A stretch of 64,000 bases of DNA from Lepus europaeus (taxonomy: Eukaryota > Chordata > Mammalia > Lagomorpha > Leporidae): NCBI RefSeq assembly GCF_033115175.1, contig NC_084835.1:90269948-90333947 (forward strand), written 5' to 3'. Each line of letters begins with the position of its first letter. Positions within the stretch are counted from its first letter, which is position 1. Below, one piece after another: positions 45,481 through 58,600 of the stretch. Position numbers and translations under genes: made by a program. Below the pieces are notes generated by a model. It did no database searches and was not told where the DNA came from. It saw only the letters and a program-made list of their open reading frames with translations.

Positions 45481-46795
45481 ATAAACCACTGTTATAAGAA
45501 TCAAATGAACCAAGCAGTGTGGCATGAACCCTTAAACTGTTTAAGTTCAGAGGAACATACACGTGGTTGCCATTCTATAGATAAAATGACACAGGAGATT
45601 TAGTTCAGCCTTTCCATGAATATTGTCAGTAATTTCAGTCAAGCAAAGAGTATAGCCCTGCCTGGCTGTTCAAAGCCCTCAGTTGTTATCAAATATGTTC
45701 ATATATTACATTCACAAAATAATAGATCTGGGACTTTTTTCCTTCTATGAAGATTGATGTAGAAAATAGAAAACAGTACTGAAAAGAGGTTATCATCATG
45801 GCAGAAAAGGGGGTACTCCTCAAGTATAGTAACCAATGTTCCCCTAGGAGTTGTGCCCAAGGGAGAAAGGATGGAAGTCAACTAATTTGATAGACTCAAG
45901 TAAATAATGACATCCTGAATATCTATAGTCCTTCTTCAAATTGAGAAATTTCAAAAATTGAGTTGGGATAACTCCTCCTCTATTTCCACAAACCTCTCAC
46001 TCTATCTACTGAATTAACATCATGCTTTTTCTGATACTCAATTCCTCTGTTGCCCTTTGTGCAAAGAATAGTCCTTCTTTGTTTAATTGGGTTTGCTTTC
46101 CTCTTAAAAATGCTTGCCCAAAATCACTTTTGTTTTCTTTCTAATTTCCTCTTTACTTTGTCCCACACTATTTTGACAGTTGTATAAGTGACAAAACTAA
46201 AAATCATATGCATTCAAGTTGTACAACATGATGATTTAACATGCAAGTATACATTATGTAATGAGTACTGATTACCAAAATCAAATGATTCAACATATGT
46301 GTTTTGTGTGTATATGTGTGTGTGGTGAGTACTTATAGGAAGAGTACAGAGAGTGCAAAATTGTCTGCTGTACAACAGAGGAAAAGGAAAAATAAATGTA
46401 TCTAAAGTGTGAATGACTCATAACTTCTTGAAAGTACTGGGATTATTACTTGGGAAAATATTAAAATATATACAGTAGTTGAAATGCAGAGTTTGTTTAG
46501 AACTCAAATTAAGCTCTTGTCAGTAGAAATCAAGCACTTTTGTATAATCAAGGGAAAGGAAACTTTAGGAAATATGGAAGAGAGAATGCAGGATTTCCGG
46601 GTAGTATAACCCATTATCCGCTGATGTAGCATGTTTGACCTAGAGTTTCCATGTTGAAGTGGGAAAGTCCCTCTTGCAGAATGTTGCTGATGTGATAGAG
46701 GTATTAGAAACTAGAAGGAATTCTAATTTGGGTATGTTGGCCAATGGTTTTGAATTGCACTTTCTAGGATGATAGTTTTCATTGCAGAAAAAACT
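45481..46795. other. Unassigned non-coding sequence
   Basis: No gene. One L1 scrap at 46190-46325, listed separately; (TG)n near 46310-46325. Confidence 0.5.
46190..46325 (-). mobile_element. L1 3' UTR fragment, antisense
   Basis: AAGTTGTACAACATGATG, ATGCAAGTATACATTATGTAATGAG and TACCAAAATCAAATGATTC match the same old L1 3' UTR block seen at 42790 and 53400. Confidence 0.5.
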
Positions 46796-47140
46796 GGGGT
46801 GGCACTGTGGTGCAGTGGGTTAAGTCTCCAACTGCACTGCTGGCATCCCATTTGGGCACCAGGTTCTAGTCCAGGCTGCTCCTCTTCCAATCCAGCTCTC
46901 TGCTGTGGCCTGGGAAAGCAATAGAAGATGGCCCAGGAGGTTGGGCCCTTGCTCCCTTGTGGGAGACCCGGAAGAGGCTCCTGACTCCTGGCTTGGGATA
47001 AGCGCAGCTACAGCCATTGCAGCCATTTGGGGAGTAAACCAGTGGATGGAAGACCTCTCTTTCTCTCTGTTTCTCTCCCTCTCATTGTGTGTAACTCTAC
47101 CTCTCAAATAAATAAATAAATATTAAAAAGAAAGAAAGAA
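46796..47140 (+). mobile_element. C-repeat SINE, older form, full length
   Basis: GGGGTGGCACTGTGGTGCAG head, CATCCCATTTGGGCACC, GGTTCTAGTCC B box, TGGGAAAGCAATAGAAGATGG, TTGGGGAGTAAACCAGTGG, AACTCTACCTCTCAAATAAATAAATAAAT, ending in (GAAA)n. Confidence 0.95.
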
Positions 47141-48599
47141 AGAAAAAATTCCAGCCAGAAAACAGTACAAGGACCAATGGCATTCAGATTGGTTTGACAT
47201 CAAGATAACCAAGCAGACAGAAAGATTCTGACTTTTCATCTCAGCTAGGGACATGCAGCCCCCTGATGAAAAGGACTCAAGCCACAGCATTGCGGACTAC
47301 TCGATAAAGATGTTTTCTCAGCATGTGGCAGCAGTTAGAAAGCAAATAGGTTTCCAGAATATAACAAAAAAAGGTTGGAAGATAGAGTGGCACAATGAAC
47401 AATGGAGGCTTTTTCTTCAGAGAGACTGGATGTCTGCCATCTTACCACCTGAAAGCGACAAGGCAGGTTGAAAGGATCCCAGCAATGCATCTGAGACAGC
47501 TTGAAGTGAGGATTATCTATTTTGAATGTCTGGAAAGGTGAATCACTGGCAGTCAGATGGAAGGATTCACAATTATGAAAGCCATGGCAAACGCTGATCA
47601 GATTCTCCCTTCTACTGGGCTTCATGCTTCAAAACAAGCAGAACTTCATTTTATTAAAATGCTCATTGCTGTCAGTTAAGGAGATGGGAGTCTGCTTGAC
47701 AGCACTGCCTAAAAGGCATTGTTAAGGATGTTGGCAGGGCTCTCAGGCCACCTGACCCAGACAGGGCTCTTGCTTATGCATCCTCCTACCACAGCCCTGG
47801 AAGCAAAAATACATTGCAAAGACAAATCAGGCTGGTTTCTAGATTAAATTCCCCTGTCCACTGCCGTGTGCTTCATGGAATGTGGTAAGCTGAGCGTGAA
47901 CTTGAGCAAAGGGCTGTTGAGCAAATAAAGGCAGATAAAGAATGCTAAAAGGAGTAAAAAAATGTATAAATTGCAAACTGTCAGACCATCCATAGCCTCC
48001 GCCAAGTCCAAATGGCTTCATTTTCCTTTTCTAGCCTGGCCAGTCTGCTTCTGTCTCTCCCACTGGTGCTTTTGGGATACAATCCAGGCCATTATGAACA
48101 AATCCAACAATGTGCAGTGATCTTGAAGTTTGTAAAAAAGTTTGGGACTACTTAAATTACATCCCATTTGTCTTTACCAGAGGATACCTACTTCTATCGA
48201 AAGTATCTTTTTGTCCCTAGTGAGCTACCTGGTCTAATCCTGCCTTTGGGGAATGATTTAAAGGCACAGTTCATGATAAATGCTCAGGAGTAATTATTTC
48301 CTTTCAGTCATTTCAACATTGTAAGATTTCTCCTTCATAACACATGCATATTCTTCCTTTGATGTCTTTCTAGCTAGGCACAGACAAACTCAACCTTCAC
48401 CAAAACATATAATGTTCTGTCCATATTCAGTCAAGCAAATTGTTAAATGCTGAGTTGCCTGGAGTTCTACTGTTCAACCCCCTTTGTTCCTACTTGTGAT
48501 TTATTTCATTCTCTTGTTGGCTTTTAACTAAAACAACACTTTAGAGAAACTTCTGGAGATGCCAAGAATTCAAGTGTCCTAGTACATGTTGTGATCATA
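47141..48599. other. Unique sequence, possibly conserved non-coding in its first part
   Basis: No repeat is recognisable and base composition is more even than in neighbouring DNA, especially 47150-47830. A plus open frame at 47253-47471 (72 codons) has no family signature and no flanking splice pattern I trust. No gene is called. Confidence 0.35.
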
Positions 48600-48745
48600 G
48601 CCTTGGATCTAGAGCCAGGGGAGCTAGACTAGACAGTAACCTTCACACTAGGTAATTCTGCTGTTTTTAGAGAGTTCATTTGTCTCAGCCTTGGTTTCTT
48701 CATTTGTGCAATGAAAATGATGTCTGGACCCAGCGATGTTTTGGT
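48600..48745 (+). mobile_element. MIR SINE fragment
   Basis: CCTTGGATCTAGAGCCAGG, TTCATTTGTCTCAGCCTTGG and CTTCATTTGTGCAATGAAAATG follow MIR order (5' and core parts). Confidence 0.5.
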
Positions 48746-48809
48746 AACACATGTGATACACATGAGGGGCATTTCACATACTGCCCTGTGTCAAGCAAGT
48801 GACCCTTTT

Positions 48810-49265
48810 ATACTTCTTTTCCTTTGCTTCACTCATTAGCTATCCTATCTTCTCTTTCCCTTTCTGCTGTCCTCACTTCCTTCCTCCTTTTCCTACTTCC
48901 CTCCTTCTTAGTTCTGTACTTCACTCTATCTGCCACTATTTCCCAGCTGCCCTCTCTGTTCTTTCCAAGAAAGGTCTATTAACATACTGTATACAAGCTG
49001 CGCTCTTCCTCATAAACTTTTCCTTACATGTCCTTTGGTCATGTCTCCAATTGCCTCTCTGTACCTCAGTATTATACAAATACTGTTCCTCCTTAAAAGA
49101 TTCTATTCCAGTCTCACCTGCCTCATGGTCTCTCCCCTGAAGATTTTACCCAATACTCATTTATTTTACTCTCTCAATGCTTATTATAATTACTATATTT
49201 CCCTGTAATAACTTGTTTTAGTTCTTCTATTTAATTAGATTCAAAGCTTTCTAAGGCAACTTTAT
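48810..49265 (+). mobile_element. L2 LINE 3' region, degenerate
   Basis: TCACTCATTAGCTATCC, ATGTCTCCAATTGCC, ACTCTCTCAATGCTTATTATAATTAC and TAGATTCAAAGCTTTC resemble the pyrimidine-rich L2 3' UTR ('ATAGCACTTATCAC...ACTAGAATGTAAGC'). Confidence 0.45.
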
Positions 49266-49274
49266 ACATCTTTT

Positions 49275-49597
49275 CTTTTTTTTTTTTTAAGATTTATTTA
49301 TTTGAGTTGCAGAGAGAGGTAGAGACAGAAAGAAAGATCTTCCATCCACTGGCTCACTCTGCAGATGGCCGCAATGGCTGGAGCTGTGCCGTTCCGAAGC
49401 CAGGAGCCAGGAGCTTCCTCTGTGTCTCCCACGTGGGTGTAGGGGCCTAAGGACCTGGGCCATCTACCGCTTTCCCAGGCCACAGCAGAGAGCTGGACTG
49501 GAAGAGGAGCAGCTGGGACTAGAACCGGCGCCCATATGGGATGCCAACACTTCATACTAGGGCTTTAACCCACTGTGCCACTGTGCCGCCCCCCCCA
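49275..49597 (-). mobile_element. C-repeat SINE, older form, antisense, nearly full length
   Basis: (T)n AAGATTTATTTATTTGAG tail, GATCTTCCATCCACTGGCTC, GGCCGCAATGGCTGGAGC, AACCGGCGCCCATATGGG, TTAACCCACTGTGCCACTG head ending in C9. Confidence 0.96.
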
Positions 49598-52500
49598 ATT
49601 CTTTCTATTTTGGTTCTACCTATTTATTTCAACATATCCTCTCATATTCTCATGTCAGAGAATTCTTTCATTCTCCTACAACATCTTCACTTCATAGGTA
49701 TATGATTGCAATATCTCTAATTCACAATTACACATTTAGTAGATAAAATTTTTAAAGAAAAAAACCTCCCAAATAAAATATTTACTATTATTTATGGCTT
49801 TAATGTTAAGTACTGTAATATCCAGTGACATGCTGGTAAATAGTTAACATCTTTGCAGGAGAAAAAAAAAGACCAAAACATGGTTTGTAATATTTGTTGG
49901 TTTCATGATGTCAATAGCCCCATCATGGCTGATACCAAGCTTACAAAGTGATATCCTAGGCTGAAAATTCAGGGGAAGATGTGTATACTCAGCCTCATGA
50001 GCCAACGTGTGGCAACTCCAGTTCATGGCTGAATATCTCACCGCCGTTAGTATGGATAATTTTCTCTGATTCAGAATATCTGAAAATCTTGTCTCTCCAG
50101 GCAGCATTAAAATAGGTTCATTCTGTAAATATCACTCCAACTGACAAAGAAACCAAGAGCCATCCAGGGGCGAATTTGAACTTTCCACTTTAGGAAATTT
50201 ATCTCTGGAATTTCTAGAGTTGCTCTAAGAGATTGACATATTCTTTCTTTGGCAGCAAAAACAGAAGTAATCTCTCTTTATCTCCAGATCAGAGCACATC
50301 TCTACAATAATAACATTGCTCTATTAGGTCCCTAATAGATGGTGCCATTTTTTATGAGCATATATTAAAGAAGTAGAATTCACTGACTGTTTCTTTCATG
50401 TTGAACAAGCATCTGGCATATAGGGTTAGCTTAGTACCCTTACACACGCAACTATTCAGTTTTCACCCAGGCATTTGTCTTATTTACTTAAACTTCCTTT
50501 ACCACAGCTGATTTTAAGCTCCTAAGATCACTTCAATCAGCTAAGAAGTCTAAAACAAAAACAATCCAGTTGCAACACATTAATGCCTCAATACTAATGT
50601 TGGTACCTCATGGTGTTGGTGCAAGTGGATGAAGCTTTGCCTCATTTCTCAAATCCCATTTAAGGTCAAGATTGGTCAATTCAAGGATTGGTCAATTCAA
50701 CAAAGCTGAGAAGCATATTTGAATGATGTTCAAGGGTCCCAGATTACATTCTGGATCCTAAACATCATAGTATGAGACTTTGTGTCTATCTCTTACCCTT
50801 CTTTGGTCACATCCTCCCCATCTGAGTAAAAAGAACTACAAAATAGTTGAGTTGCCTTTCCAGATACAATGTCCATCTTCCTAGTCATCTATGGATACAA
50901 AAATGGACTATGTAATAGCTGGGAAGTAACAAGTATTACCATGTGTAATATTTGCAAAGGTTATTTGGACTTCACCAAAAGACCCAATTGAAGCACAAAT
51001 TGTCAATATGTATTGGTTCATCAGTCCCATCTTCAGAACACATCTCTAACTGCATTCACTCACTTTCTGCTGACTTCTGCAACCATCTTCACGCCTCATT
51101 CCCTACCAGGACGGTCATTTGTTTCTCTTTTTATCAAAAAAAAAAAAAAAGCTGTGATAAAAACAAGACCTGGTAAATTGGTTTAATCAATTGCAGAAAT
51201 TCACGCCACCTGCCCCCATCCCATCAGATGAATCACATGGATCTCAGAATATTTGGATCATTATATCTGTTCTAAGTTTATAATTCTTATATACCTGAGT
51301 TTTCTTTGTCCAGCCATTCTATTATTTAATATAACGTATACGAAAAAGGTTTCACAAAATAAAATGTTGAAATACTGGATGTCTCTAGCAAATATGGAAA
51401 GAAATATACTTGTTTTTAGCAGAGTTAACATTACTTTATATGACCTCTTTACTTTCCACAAAGCAAACAACAACTCTAAACTAATGCAAATCAAGAATTC
51501 AGCTCAGGCATCTAACCTCATACTGTTCACATGTCAAATGTGAACACGAGCAGCAGGAAACTGGCCTGCTCTTTCTAATTACAATTATGATAAGAGTTTA
51601 GCACAAGTCTGCTTAAAATCATAAAACCTTTTGGTACAAGATTGGTGTTTTATCTCATTGTATATTCATATGATTAGGTTTATTTGACTGCTCAGAGGGA
51701 AAAAATGCTTCTCATTGTCCAACATATTCATATTTAGGATGCTATAAGGAGTAACTCATGTGCAATCACACATTGTCTAGTTCTCATGCAAATGACACAA
51801 GCATGAAAAACAAGATAATATAAAAGGCTTTTCTCCCTCCTCTCTAAAACCAATCTTTCCATCCCAAGGAGAACATAAATCTTGGGTTCAAATAAAAGTC
51901 CTTTAATTGGGTGGAATTTCTATGCAAAAACTAATGCTATTTGAACCAGAAGGTAAGTGCAATTCCCTATCTCACCAGGGAACTATATTTTCCCAACAAA
52001 GCTGGGTCCCTCTTTCCTAGTACCGACAGAGGCAAAAAGAACTCCAATTAGTAGGCTAATTTTTTCCCTATCATTCTTCTCCTCTCATATGCCAGTGTGG
52101 GGTAAGTAAGGGTAGGCATGGAAATTGCTTCAGGTCATTGATGGAAGAACCAACTGATTGATTGATATTGGACTGAAGGCAATCTTGCTGTTCACCCATT
52201 GGTTTGCCACTCATCAGGAAGCCAGGAGTATTGAAAGTGAGCCAAGCCTGTCAGATGTGCCACCGAGAACACTGTTCTTTGCAGAATATTTTTGGATGCC
52301 AGATGCCAATCACTCATGGGACTTTGCTGCTCAATAAGAATTTCAGATGTGGACTTTAATTATAGTCTAGCAGAAAAGTATGATAGAAGGAGCAGAAGCA
52401 GCTTTATTTTTAGCAAACCCAGCTCCTAGCCACCACAAGCCCAGTGAATCTATTTTAGGAGCTTGTCATTGTTGTTTGGTGGCTTTCATTAGTGTTGTTG

Positions 52501-53379
52501 AAAAATATCAGGTAGACAGCTTTGAGAATTGAAGGTCCTCACTCTAGGGAAACTAAGAGACACAATGTGATATTTAGGAAGAGTCATCCCCTGATGCCCT
52601 AGCACTGACCTTAGTGAACCACCTTTAAGAGACTTAGAAAAGCTTAGATTTCAAGAATAATCAGTTCGCCTTAAAGTCTGCTTCAAAATACTTTAGATAG
52701 AGACAGCTAGTCAGGAGTTTACAACTGCATGGTAGAACTAAGTAGAAATTAAAGGACAGAAGAGCTGCAAATTTATTAATGCTTTACTCTGTATGAACTC
52801 TTTCATGGACCAGCAATTTCTGGTGAAATCAGACACTAATGGTCAAGGCAGTCAGTAAGGTATTAACATTTATTGAGCACAAACTTCATCCAGCTAAGAA
52901 GAAAAAACAGAACATACTGACTCATTCCTGCAGGTTTTCATATATATAATATATATGAAGAAGAACCTCTGTCACTAAGCAAAAATGCACAGTATACATG
53001 CCTATATTATATTTTCAAGTTTCATAGAAATACTAATGGGATTCAAAGAAACAATCATCAATTTGGTGATGATGTGTAGGAAACTGACTTTAAATGATGG
53101 CTGTGCACACTCCACCCCTATACCTACCTAGCTTCTAGTTATACAAAATACATAATTTCAAAACTATGAAGCAGCAATTAGAATGTATAGCCATTTGGAA
53201 TTTTTTAAGACTTTTTAATTCTGCTCCAAAAAATGTATTTGGGCATTAGAATAAATGAATTTCATTACTTAAAAATAGAAAATCCATTTGATACAGGATA
53301 AGTACCAATCAGAATAAAGGGAAATGATCTCCTATAAAATATCTCTCATTACATTTAACTCTACCTTATTTACATTTAG
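49598..53379. other. Unique sequence; no gene; two candidate conserved stretches
   Basis: Nearly 3.8 kb almost free of recognisable repeats. 51560-51900 includes a perfect octamer ATGCAAAT (51786-51793); 52040-52520 is balanced in composition with homeodomain-type TAAT cores. Both look like non-coding conserved DNA but this is impression only. A near-palindromic AT stretch lies at about 52937-52959. Open frames (50952-51176, 51253-51543) have no family signature. Confidence 0.35.
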
Positions 53380-53645
53380 CTTTTAAAAATATTTAATTGA
53401 AAAAGACTGAATGCATTCAAAATATATAATGTGGTGATTTGATATGCATGTACATTGTGAAATGATTGCAATCATCCATCACCACTCATGCTGTAATTTA
53501 CATCTTCAGAACTTGTTTGTCTTATAACAGAGTTTGTACCCTTGACCAACATCTTCTCTTTTCTCTAACCTCTAAAAAAATAGTCAAACTCATAAAAGCA
53601 AAGATTAGAATGGTGGTAGCCAGAAAGTAGAGTTGGTACTTGTAA
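53380..53645 (-). mobile_element. L1 3' UTR fragment, antisense
   Basis: TTCAAAATATATAATGTGG, TGATATGCATGTACATTGTG, AATCATCCATCACC and CAGAGTTTGTACCCTTGACCAAC match the old L1 3' UTR, followed by a short L1-like AAACTCATAAAAGCAAAGATTAGAATGG. Confidence 0.65.
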
Positions 53646-53738
53646 ATTGACAATCAACTGGCAAGAGGCCTCTCAGCCCATTTCCATTTCCTGAGTGGCA
53701 GCTCCCATTTTCTCAGCTTTATGTTAAAAGGCAATGGG

Positions 53739-54093
53739 GTTGGCCGGCACCATGGATCAACAGGCTAATCCTCCGCCTAGCGGCGCCGGCACCCCACGTT
53801 CTAGTCCTGGTCGGGGTACCGGATTCTGTCCCGGTTGCCCCTCTTCCAGGCCAGCTCTCTGCTATGGCCCGGGAGTGCAGTGGAGGATGGCCCAAGTGCT
53901 TGGGCCCTGCACCCCATGGGAGACCAGGAGAAGCACCTGGCTCATGGCTTCAGATCAGCACGTTGCGCCGGCCGCAGCGGCCATTGGAGGGTGAACCAAC
54001 GGCAAAGGAAGACCTTTCTCTCTGTCTCTCTCTCTCTCACTGTCCACTCTGCCTGTCAAAAAATAAAAAAAATAAATAAATAAAAATTTTTAA
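53739..54093 (+). mobile_element. C-repeat SINE, young form, full length
   Basis: GGCCGGCACCATGGATCAACAGG head, CTAGCGGCGCCGGCACC, GGGAGTGCAGTGGAGGATGG, CAGCGGCCATTGGAGGG, CTGTCA then A/T tail. Flanks 53726-53738 and 54094-54106 are identical (AAAAGGCAATGGG). Confidence 0.98.
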
Positions 54094-54209
54094 AAAAGGC
54101 AATGGGCTCAAACACCCTTTTGGAGGAAATTGTTTATTGTTTATTTGTTTATTACATTCAGTGTGCTGTCTCCACAAAGTCCCTAATATTAAATAACATG
54201 GTCATCACT

Positions 54210-54545
54210 GGCAATGAATATTTATTAAATGAAAAATGCTTGGATAATAGTGCTTTGGAATTCAGGAAAATTATATTCTGAGCAGATGGAGAGCCCTTGA
54301 GGAGCTTGCAATCAAATGAGAGGAAGCAATTAATTCAGTGAAGGCTTCAAAGAAGATGTAAAGGCTCACACAACCTACCCAAAGTTTACTATTTATTTTA
54401 ATAAAAACAATCCACTAAACACTTAATGTATTCAATTTCTATGCTAGATGACTCTGGGTATATATAATGCACAGAGGGTAGTTCTTGCCATCTACCATAA
54501 TGTATAAGATAAAAACGTACTGCAGATGCAATCACATATAATCAA
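54210..54545 (-). mobile_element. Possible L2 3' UTR fragments, antisense
   Basis: Two pieces: 54210-54310 (GAATATTTATTAAATG... GAGGAGCTTGCAATC) and 54415-54545 (CACTTAATGTATTCAATTTC... GGGTATATATAATGCAC... TTCTTGCC) have the order of the complement of the L2 end. Confidence 0.38.
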
Positions 54546-56704
54546 ATGCAAAAATTAGAGATTCAAGTAATATGTATTACATGACATCAGATCAAAGAGA
54601 TACTATATTTGCCTGAAGTGTTTAGCAAGGATTTCAAAAATTTCATGGAGATAAAGCATAATAATAGATAAATTGGAAAACTTACCTTAAACAACAAACT
54701 TATCAGCTTGAATTACTCACTTTATGATTTTTGATTTGGTTGAAAAAAATTGCCCAATAGATATTGCATTCTCAAAAAATCATTATTAATTAAATAAGCT
54801 TATGTTTCAAGATATTAAACCATATTGTAATGGGTCAACAGAGCCTCTTATTAGTAAGCCTCAGCACTACCTAAGTATAGATACAATTCCCTTTAGAAAA
54901 TGGACCAACATAATCTGAGTTGACCATAATGTACAGCCCAGGTTCAACTGGATCATCTCATAGCCATGCCTAGAATAGTTCGTGTTCTCATACTATGTCC
55001 ACACGAAGTGAGAAAAATCACTACCATCTGTTCAAGGCAGCAAGAGACACTCCACAGCAGTGAATCCTAATGACCTGTCTTGGGTAATCCATCTCAAGCA
55101 GACACCATGAAATATATTCAACAATCTACATGAGTTGCATGTAATACAAGCATTTAGATAACATGCCTGCCTTCCAAGAATTTACAGGAATAGGGAACCA
55201 AAATAGGTACACATGAGAGGTGACTAGCTATAAACAATATAGTCAATACTAAACACCAAATGAATACTACCAAATATAGTAAAATGAGAAAAGAGGAGAT
55301 ATTTTGGAGAGATGTCTCTTTTATTAGTTATTTAAAATTGCCTAAATACTTTATCCTCTTCCCTGTACAGTAATCAGACAAAGGCCAGCAATAGACAGAA
55401 ATCCATTTACTGGATGTTGCCTGAATTTGCTCTGTTTGCTTGACTCCTTAACCTTATGAGCTGACTGTTGGTATTTATGTCTACATTCCTGGTTTGGCAA
55501 CTTGTTCAAATTCTCTTCTCTGGCTTAGTGAAATTGTTTCCCTCTTGACTTCCTACTCTGCGGCCTCTTTGGTTTTATATCCTTTATAGCTTAAGATAAG
55601 GTATTATCGTTGCCAGTCTAGGGGAGTCTAAAAACTACATCAATTTCTGACCAACCCTTACAAACAAAAGAAGTAGAAGAATAAAGAGAAAAGGACAATT
55701 AATATGTGTGTGATGTGCCAAGACATAGAATAACCATTTAAAAGTCAATGTCCAAAAGACGAAGCTAAGAATGAGAGATGGAGGAGATGATGTTCCCCAA
55801 ACCTGATTATTACCAAAGCCAATCAGTGAGAAGAAGCTGTAAGTCACTGTCAGGAAATCCATTTTCAAGCTATTTAATGCTGGTCAATGAGTACTTGTTG
55901 GATTATTGCTCAGGAGTTGGTCACTCATCCAGCTACCTCTGGTTTATTTGATCTATGGCCTGATTAGCCCATGTCTGAGTTAAAGGACAAAGTGCCTATC
56001 ACAATAAGCCTGTTACATTCTCTGTCTGTATTGTTTTGACTCCAAAGATGTATTGGTTTCTACTGACAGAAAGAAGTGGCTCCAAGAGCAGAGTTCTTAG
56101 ACATTGTGGATACTCTTGTCCCCTTAGCTAGCTTGTAGCTTCTAATGAAGGTGACTGATTCTGGCTCTAACTCTTGAGAAGAAAGGAAAAGTGAAACAAG
56201 AATACTTTTATACCTTCAAGTTACCTTCCTCTAGAACCAAATTCTTTAATTCTCAATCTTCACAGATTTTGGAGAACTGCTGTCAGAATTCACAGAATGT
56301 GCAATAAAGTAAGGTAGAAAAGGACAGTGGATTGTTTGAAGCTGCTTTCATGAGACAGGAATCAATACTTCGTCTGACTTCTACATCTTTAGAAATGGTG
56401 GTAGTTCATTTACGGATGAAGACTGAAAGACTTGCTCTATCACTCTCTTATGAGCACTCAGAATGTAACTCAGGTGCTCGAAGGCCAAGAAGACAGATGC
56501 TGTAAGCAATTCTAATGTATCTGGGGACAACTGTGGGTACCAGACTGTCAGCAAGCTTTTTTTATGCTGATGCACTACCTTATAGTAGCACCAACAGCCT
56601 TGTCTCCTAAAAGTAAAGCTTCTACACAAATTATTGGGCTGTTCTGCTATTCACAAGGAAGAATCAAGTATGTCATCTATTATCACTTCTAAGGCATCCT
56701 TTGC
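54546..56704. other. Unassigned non-coding sequence
   Basis: No gene called. The minus frame 56381-56629 (83 codons) reads somewhat protein-like but has stops on both sides and no recognisable family. An L2-like scrap is listed separately. Confidence 0.4.
55140..55260 (-). mobile_element. Possible L2 3' UTR fragment, antisense
   Basis: CAAGCATTTAGATAACATGCC, CCTTCCAAGAATTTACAGG and GGGAACCAAAATAGGTAC recall the L2 complement around 'CATGGAGCTTACATTCTAG'. Confidence 0.3.
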
Positions 56705-56965
56705 CCACCAGAAAGCATACACTCTTGAGCCTGAATTTAAATCTGTATGTGATTACCTCTCTGCATTTTTTATTTCCTCATTTATAACATGAGACTTTTA
56801 TATATAACTATATATATATGTGTGTATATATGTGTATAATATTTCAAAAGATTGCTACAAGAATTAAATGAGATAATATAGGTAAAATTCTCAAAGCAGA
56901 ACCTGGTTCTGAATGTTAAGAGTTGTGAAGTGTACATTATGAATATTGTTGTTATTACTGCATCC
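56705..56965 (+). mobile_element. MIR SINE with a TA/TG expansion
   Basis: CACTCTTGAGCCTGAATTTAAATC, TTTCCTCATTTATAACATGAG, then a TATATA/TGTG stretch (56798-56837), then GATTGCTACAAGAATTAAATGAG and CAAAGCAGAACCTGGTTC, in MIR order. The microsatellite replaces the core's middle. Confidence 0.65.
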
Positions 56966-57059
56966 TGTTTCTACATTAGTCCTTAGGAAACAATACTCAA
57001 AAAGCTTAAACAACATTTCCATTACATTCAAACAAATTTGCAGCTCCTTAAATGAAAAT

Positions 57060-57185
57060 TCTAGTCAAGCCAACAAACATTCAATGAATCCTTTTTGTTC
57101 AAGGAAAAGGGATTAACAGAATTGAAAACAAATGGTTCTGACCTGACACAACCAAAAGTTTCTAGTAGAGTTCATAGGAAATATA
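57060..57185 (-). mobile_element. Possible L2 3' UTR fragment, antisense
   Basis: AACAAACATTCAATGAATCC, TTCAAGGAAAAGGGATTAAC and TTTCTAGTAGAG have the order of the L2 3' UTR complement. Diverged. Confidence 0.35.
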
Positions 57186-58600
57186 ATGCTATCCACACTT
57201 GAAGTCTGTAGCAGCTCAGACCTCAATCTTGGAAATTAATCTTTTTATAAAAAGGCAAAACATGAAACTCTCTTGTTGTCATTTGCACACATGGACAAGG
57301 TCAATGAGCAACTGTCTGGAGAACTCAGAGCATTCAGAACAGAGGATCAACAGTGACTCAAAGAACCTCACAATCAAAAAGATATACAACCTTATCCCAA
57401 GCACTTGTAGAATGTATCATGAAGGAGCCATGACTCCTTGAGCCGGCTTTGTCTAAAGACAACATTGACCACTTTTATCTATGTTGCAATTGATATTTCC
57501 TGCCTATTGGGCGAATGCCCTAAAATAAGAAAATTATACCCATTATAACTGTCATGAAACAAGGGCACAGAAAAAGATTTCCAGAATTGAACACTGAAAA
57601 ATTAATTTCATATCAAAGCAGAAAAATATACCTTACTTGTAATAGGCTAAAATGTATCATCAATTTCTTCCTGGAGATATAACTAGAAAATAATATACAA
57701 AACCACATTGTATTCATAAATAAATCATGATATTCTCTCCATTTAAGTTAAATGAATGGTGCATTAAAAACATGCGTGAACATTGCTGTATATTTTATTA
57801 TTCCATTATTCTCTAACTTATGTGTGTTCTTAGGAAGTCTCAGTTAAAGAACCTTCCCAAGAGGTGTCATTTTATATGAAACAATGAATGCTTGCTATGC
57901 CTATAGCCAAGATTTTTTTTCCAAATTGGGTAAAACTGGATGAAAAGTACCTATTACAAAAGGTCTCCTTAACAGTGTGGGAGCACTAACAATGGATTTG
58001 CACATAGAACTTCATTTTCCTCTTTGATATCACCTGTTATTATTTCTTTCTACCTTTCTTATTAAGACTATAAAAGTAAGCTGAGTTCCAACCACTGTAG
58101 TTTAAGTTGAAGTTTCTCAGGTTTGGTATATTCTTCCATAGTCCTCATCACTTATTGAAATTCTCTGTGTTCCTAAATCTGTATATATGAAATACATGAA
58201 ACTTGTATAATTTAAATAAAATTTTTAAAAATAAAATAAAAACAAAAAAATTGTATCTCTCCATTATTATCCACTTCCTACATTTGTATATCTTCCCTGA
58301 TTATCTCTGCCTGAAGAGTCACACCTTCCCCATACAATAGCAAGCCAGTTAAGAAAAGGTACCTGGTTGTCTTTGCTCTTTCTTCAGAAAACCTTAAATA
58401 ATGTGTTTGTTAAATTAATTTTATCATTTATAAATGTTACTATATTATGATAAAATTTTTACAGGTATGTATATCACATTTTTCAACAAAATGTAAGATC
58501 TTTGGGAATAATGGCCATACTAAAGTTTTTTGCAACAATGCAGCATTCAGTATAGTTGGGTTCTCATTAAATTAATTTGTTGAAATGCTTGAGCCAAAAT
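57186..58600. other. Unassigned sequence with a possible retroelement tail
   Basis: No gene. 58150-58255 ends GAAATACATGAAACTTG, then TTTAAATAAAATTTTTAAAAATAAAAT and an A-rich run, which looks like the polyadenylated 3' end of an older lagomorph L1 or other retroelement, but I cannot name the family. Confidence 0.35.

Noticed and set aside
52937..52959. Near-palindromic AT stretch as a cruciform or regulatory site
   Set aside because: Simple TA-rich sequence; such near-palindromes are common in AT-rich DNA.
56381..56629. 83-codon minus frame with helix-like, protein-looking text
   Set aside because: Bounded by stops, the adjoining frame merges into a MIR, and the stop spacing is not unusual. 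A protein search could reopen it.
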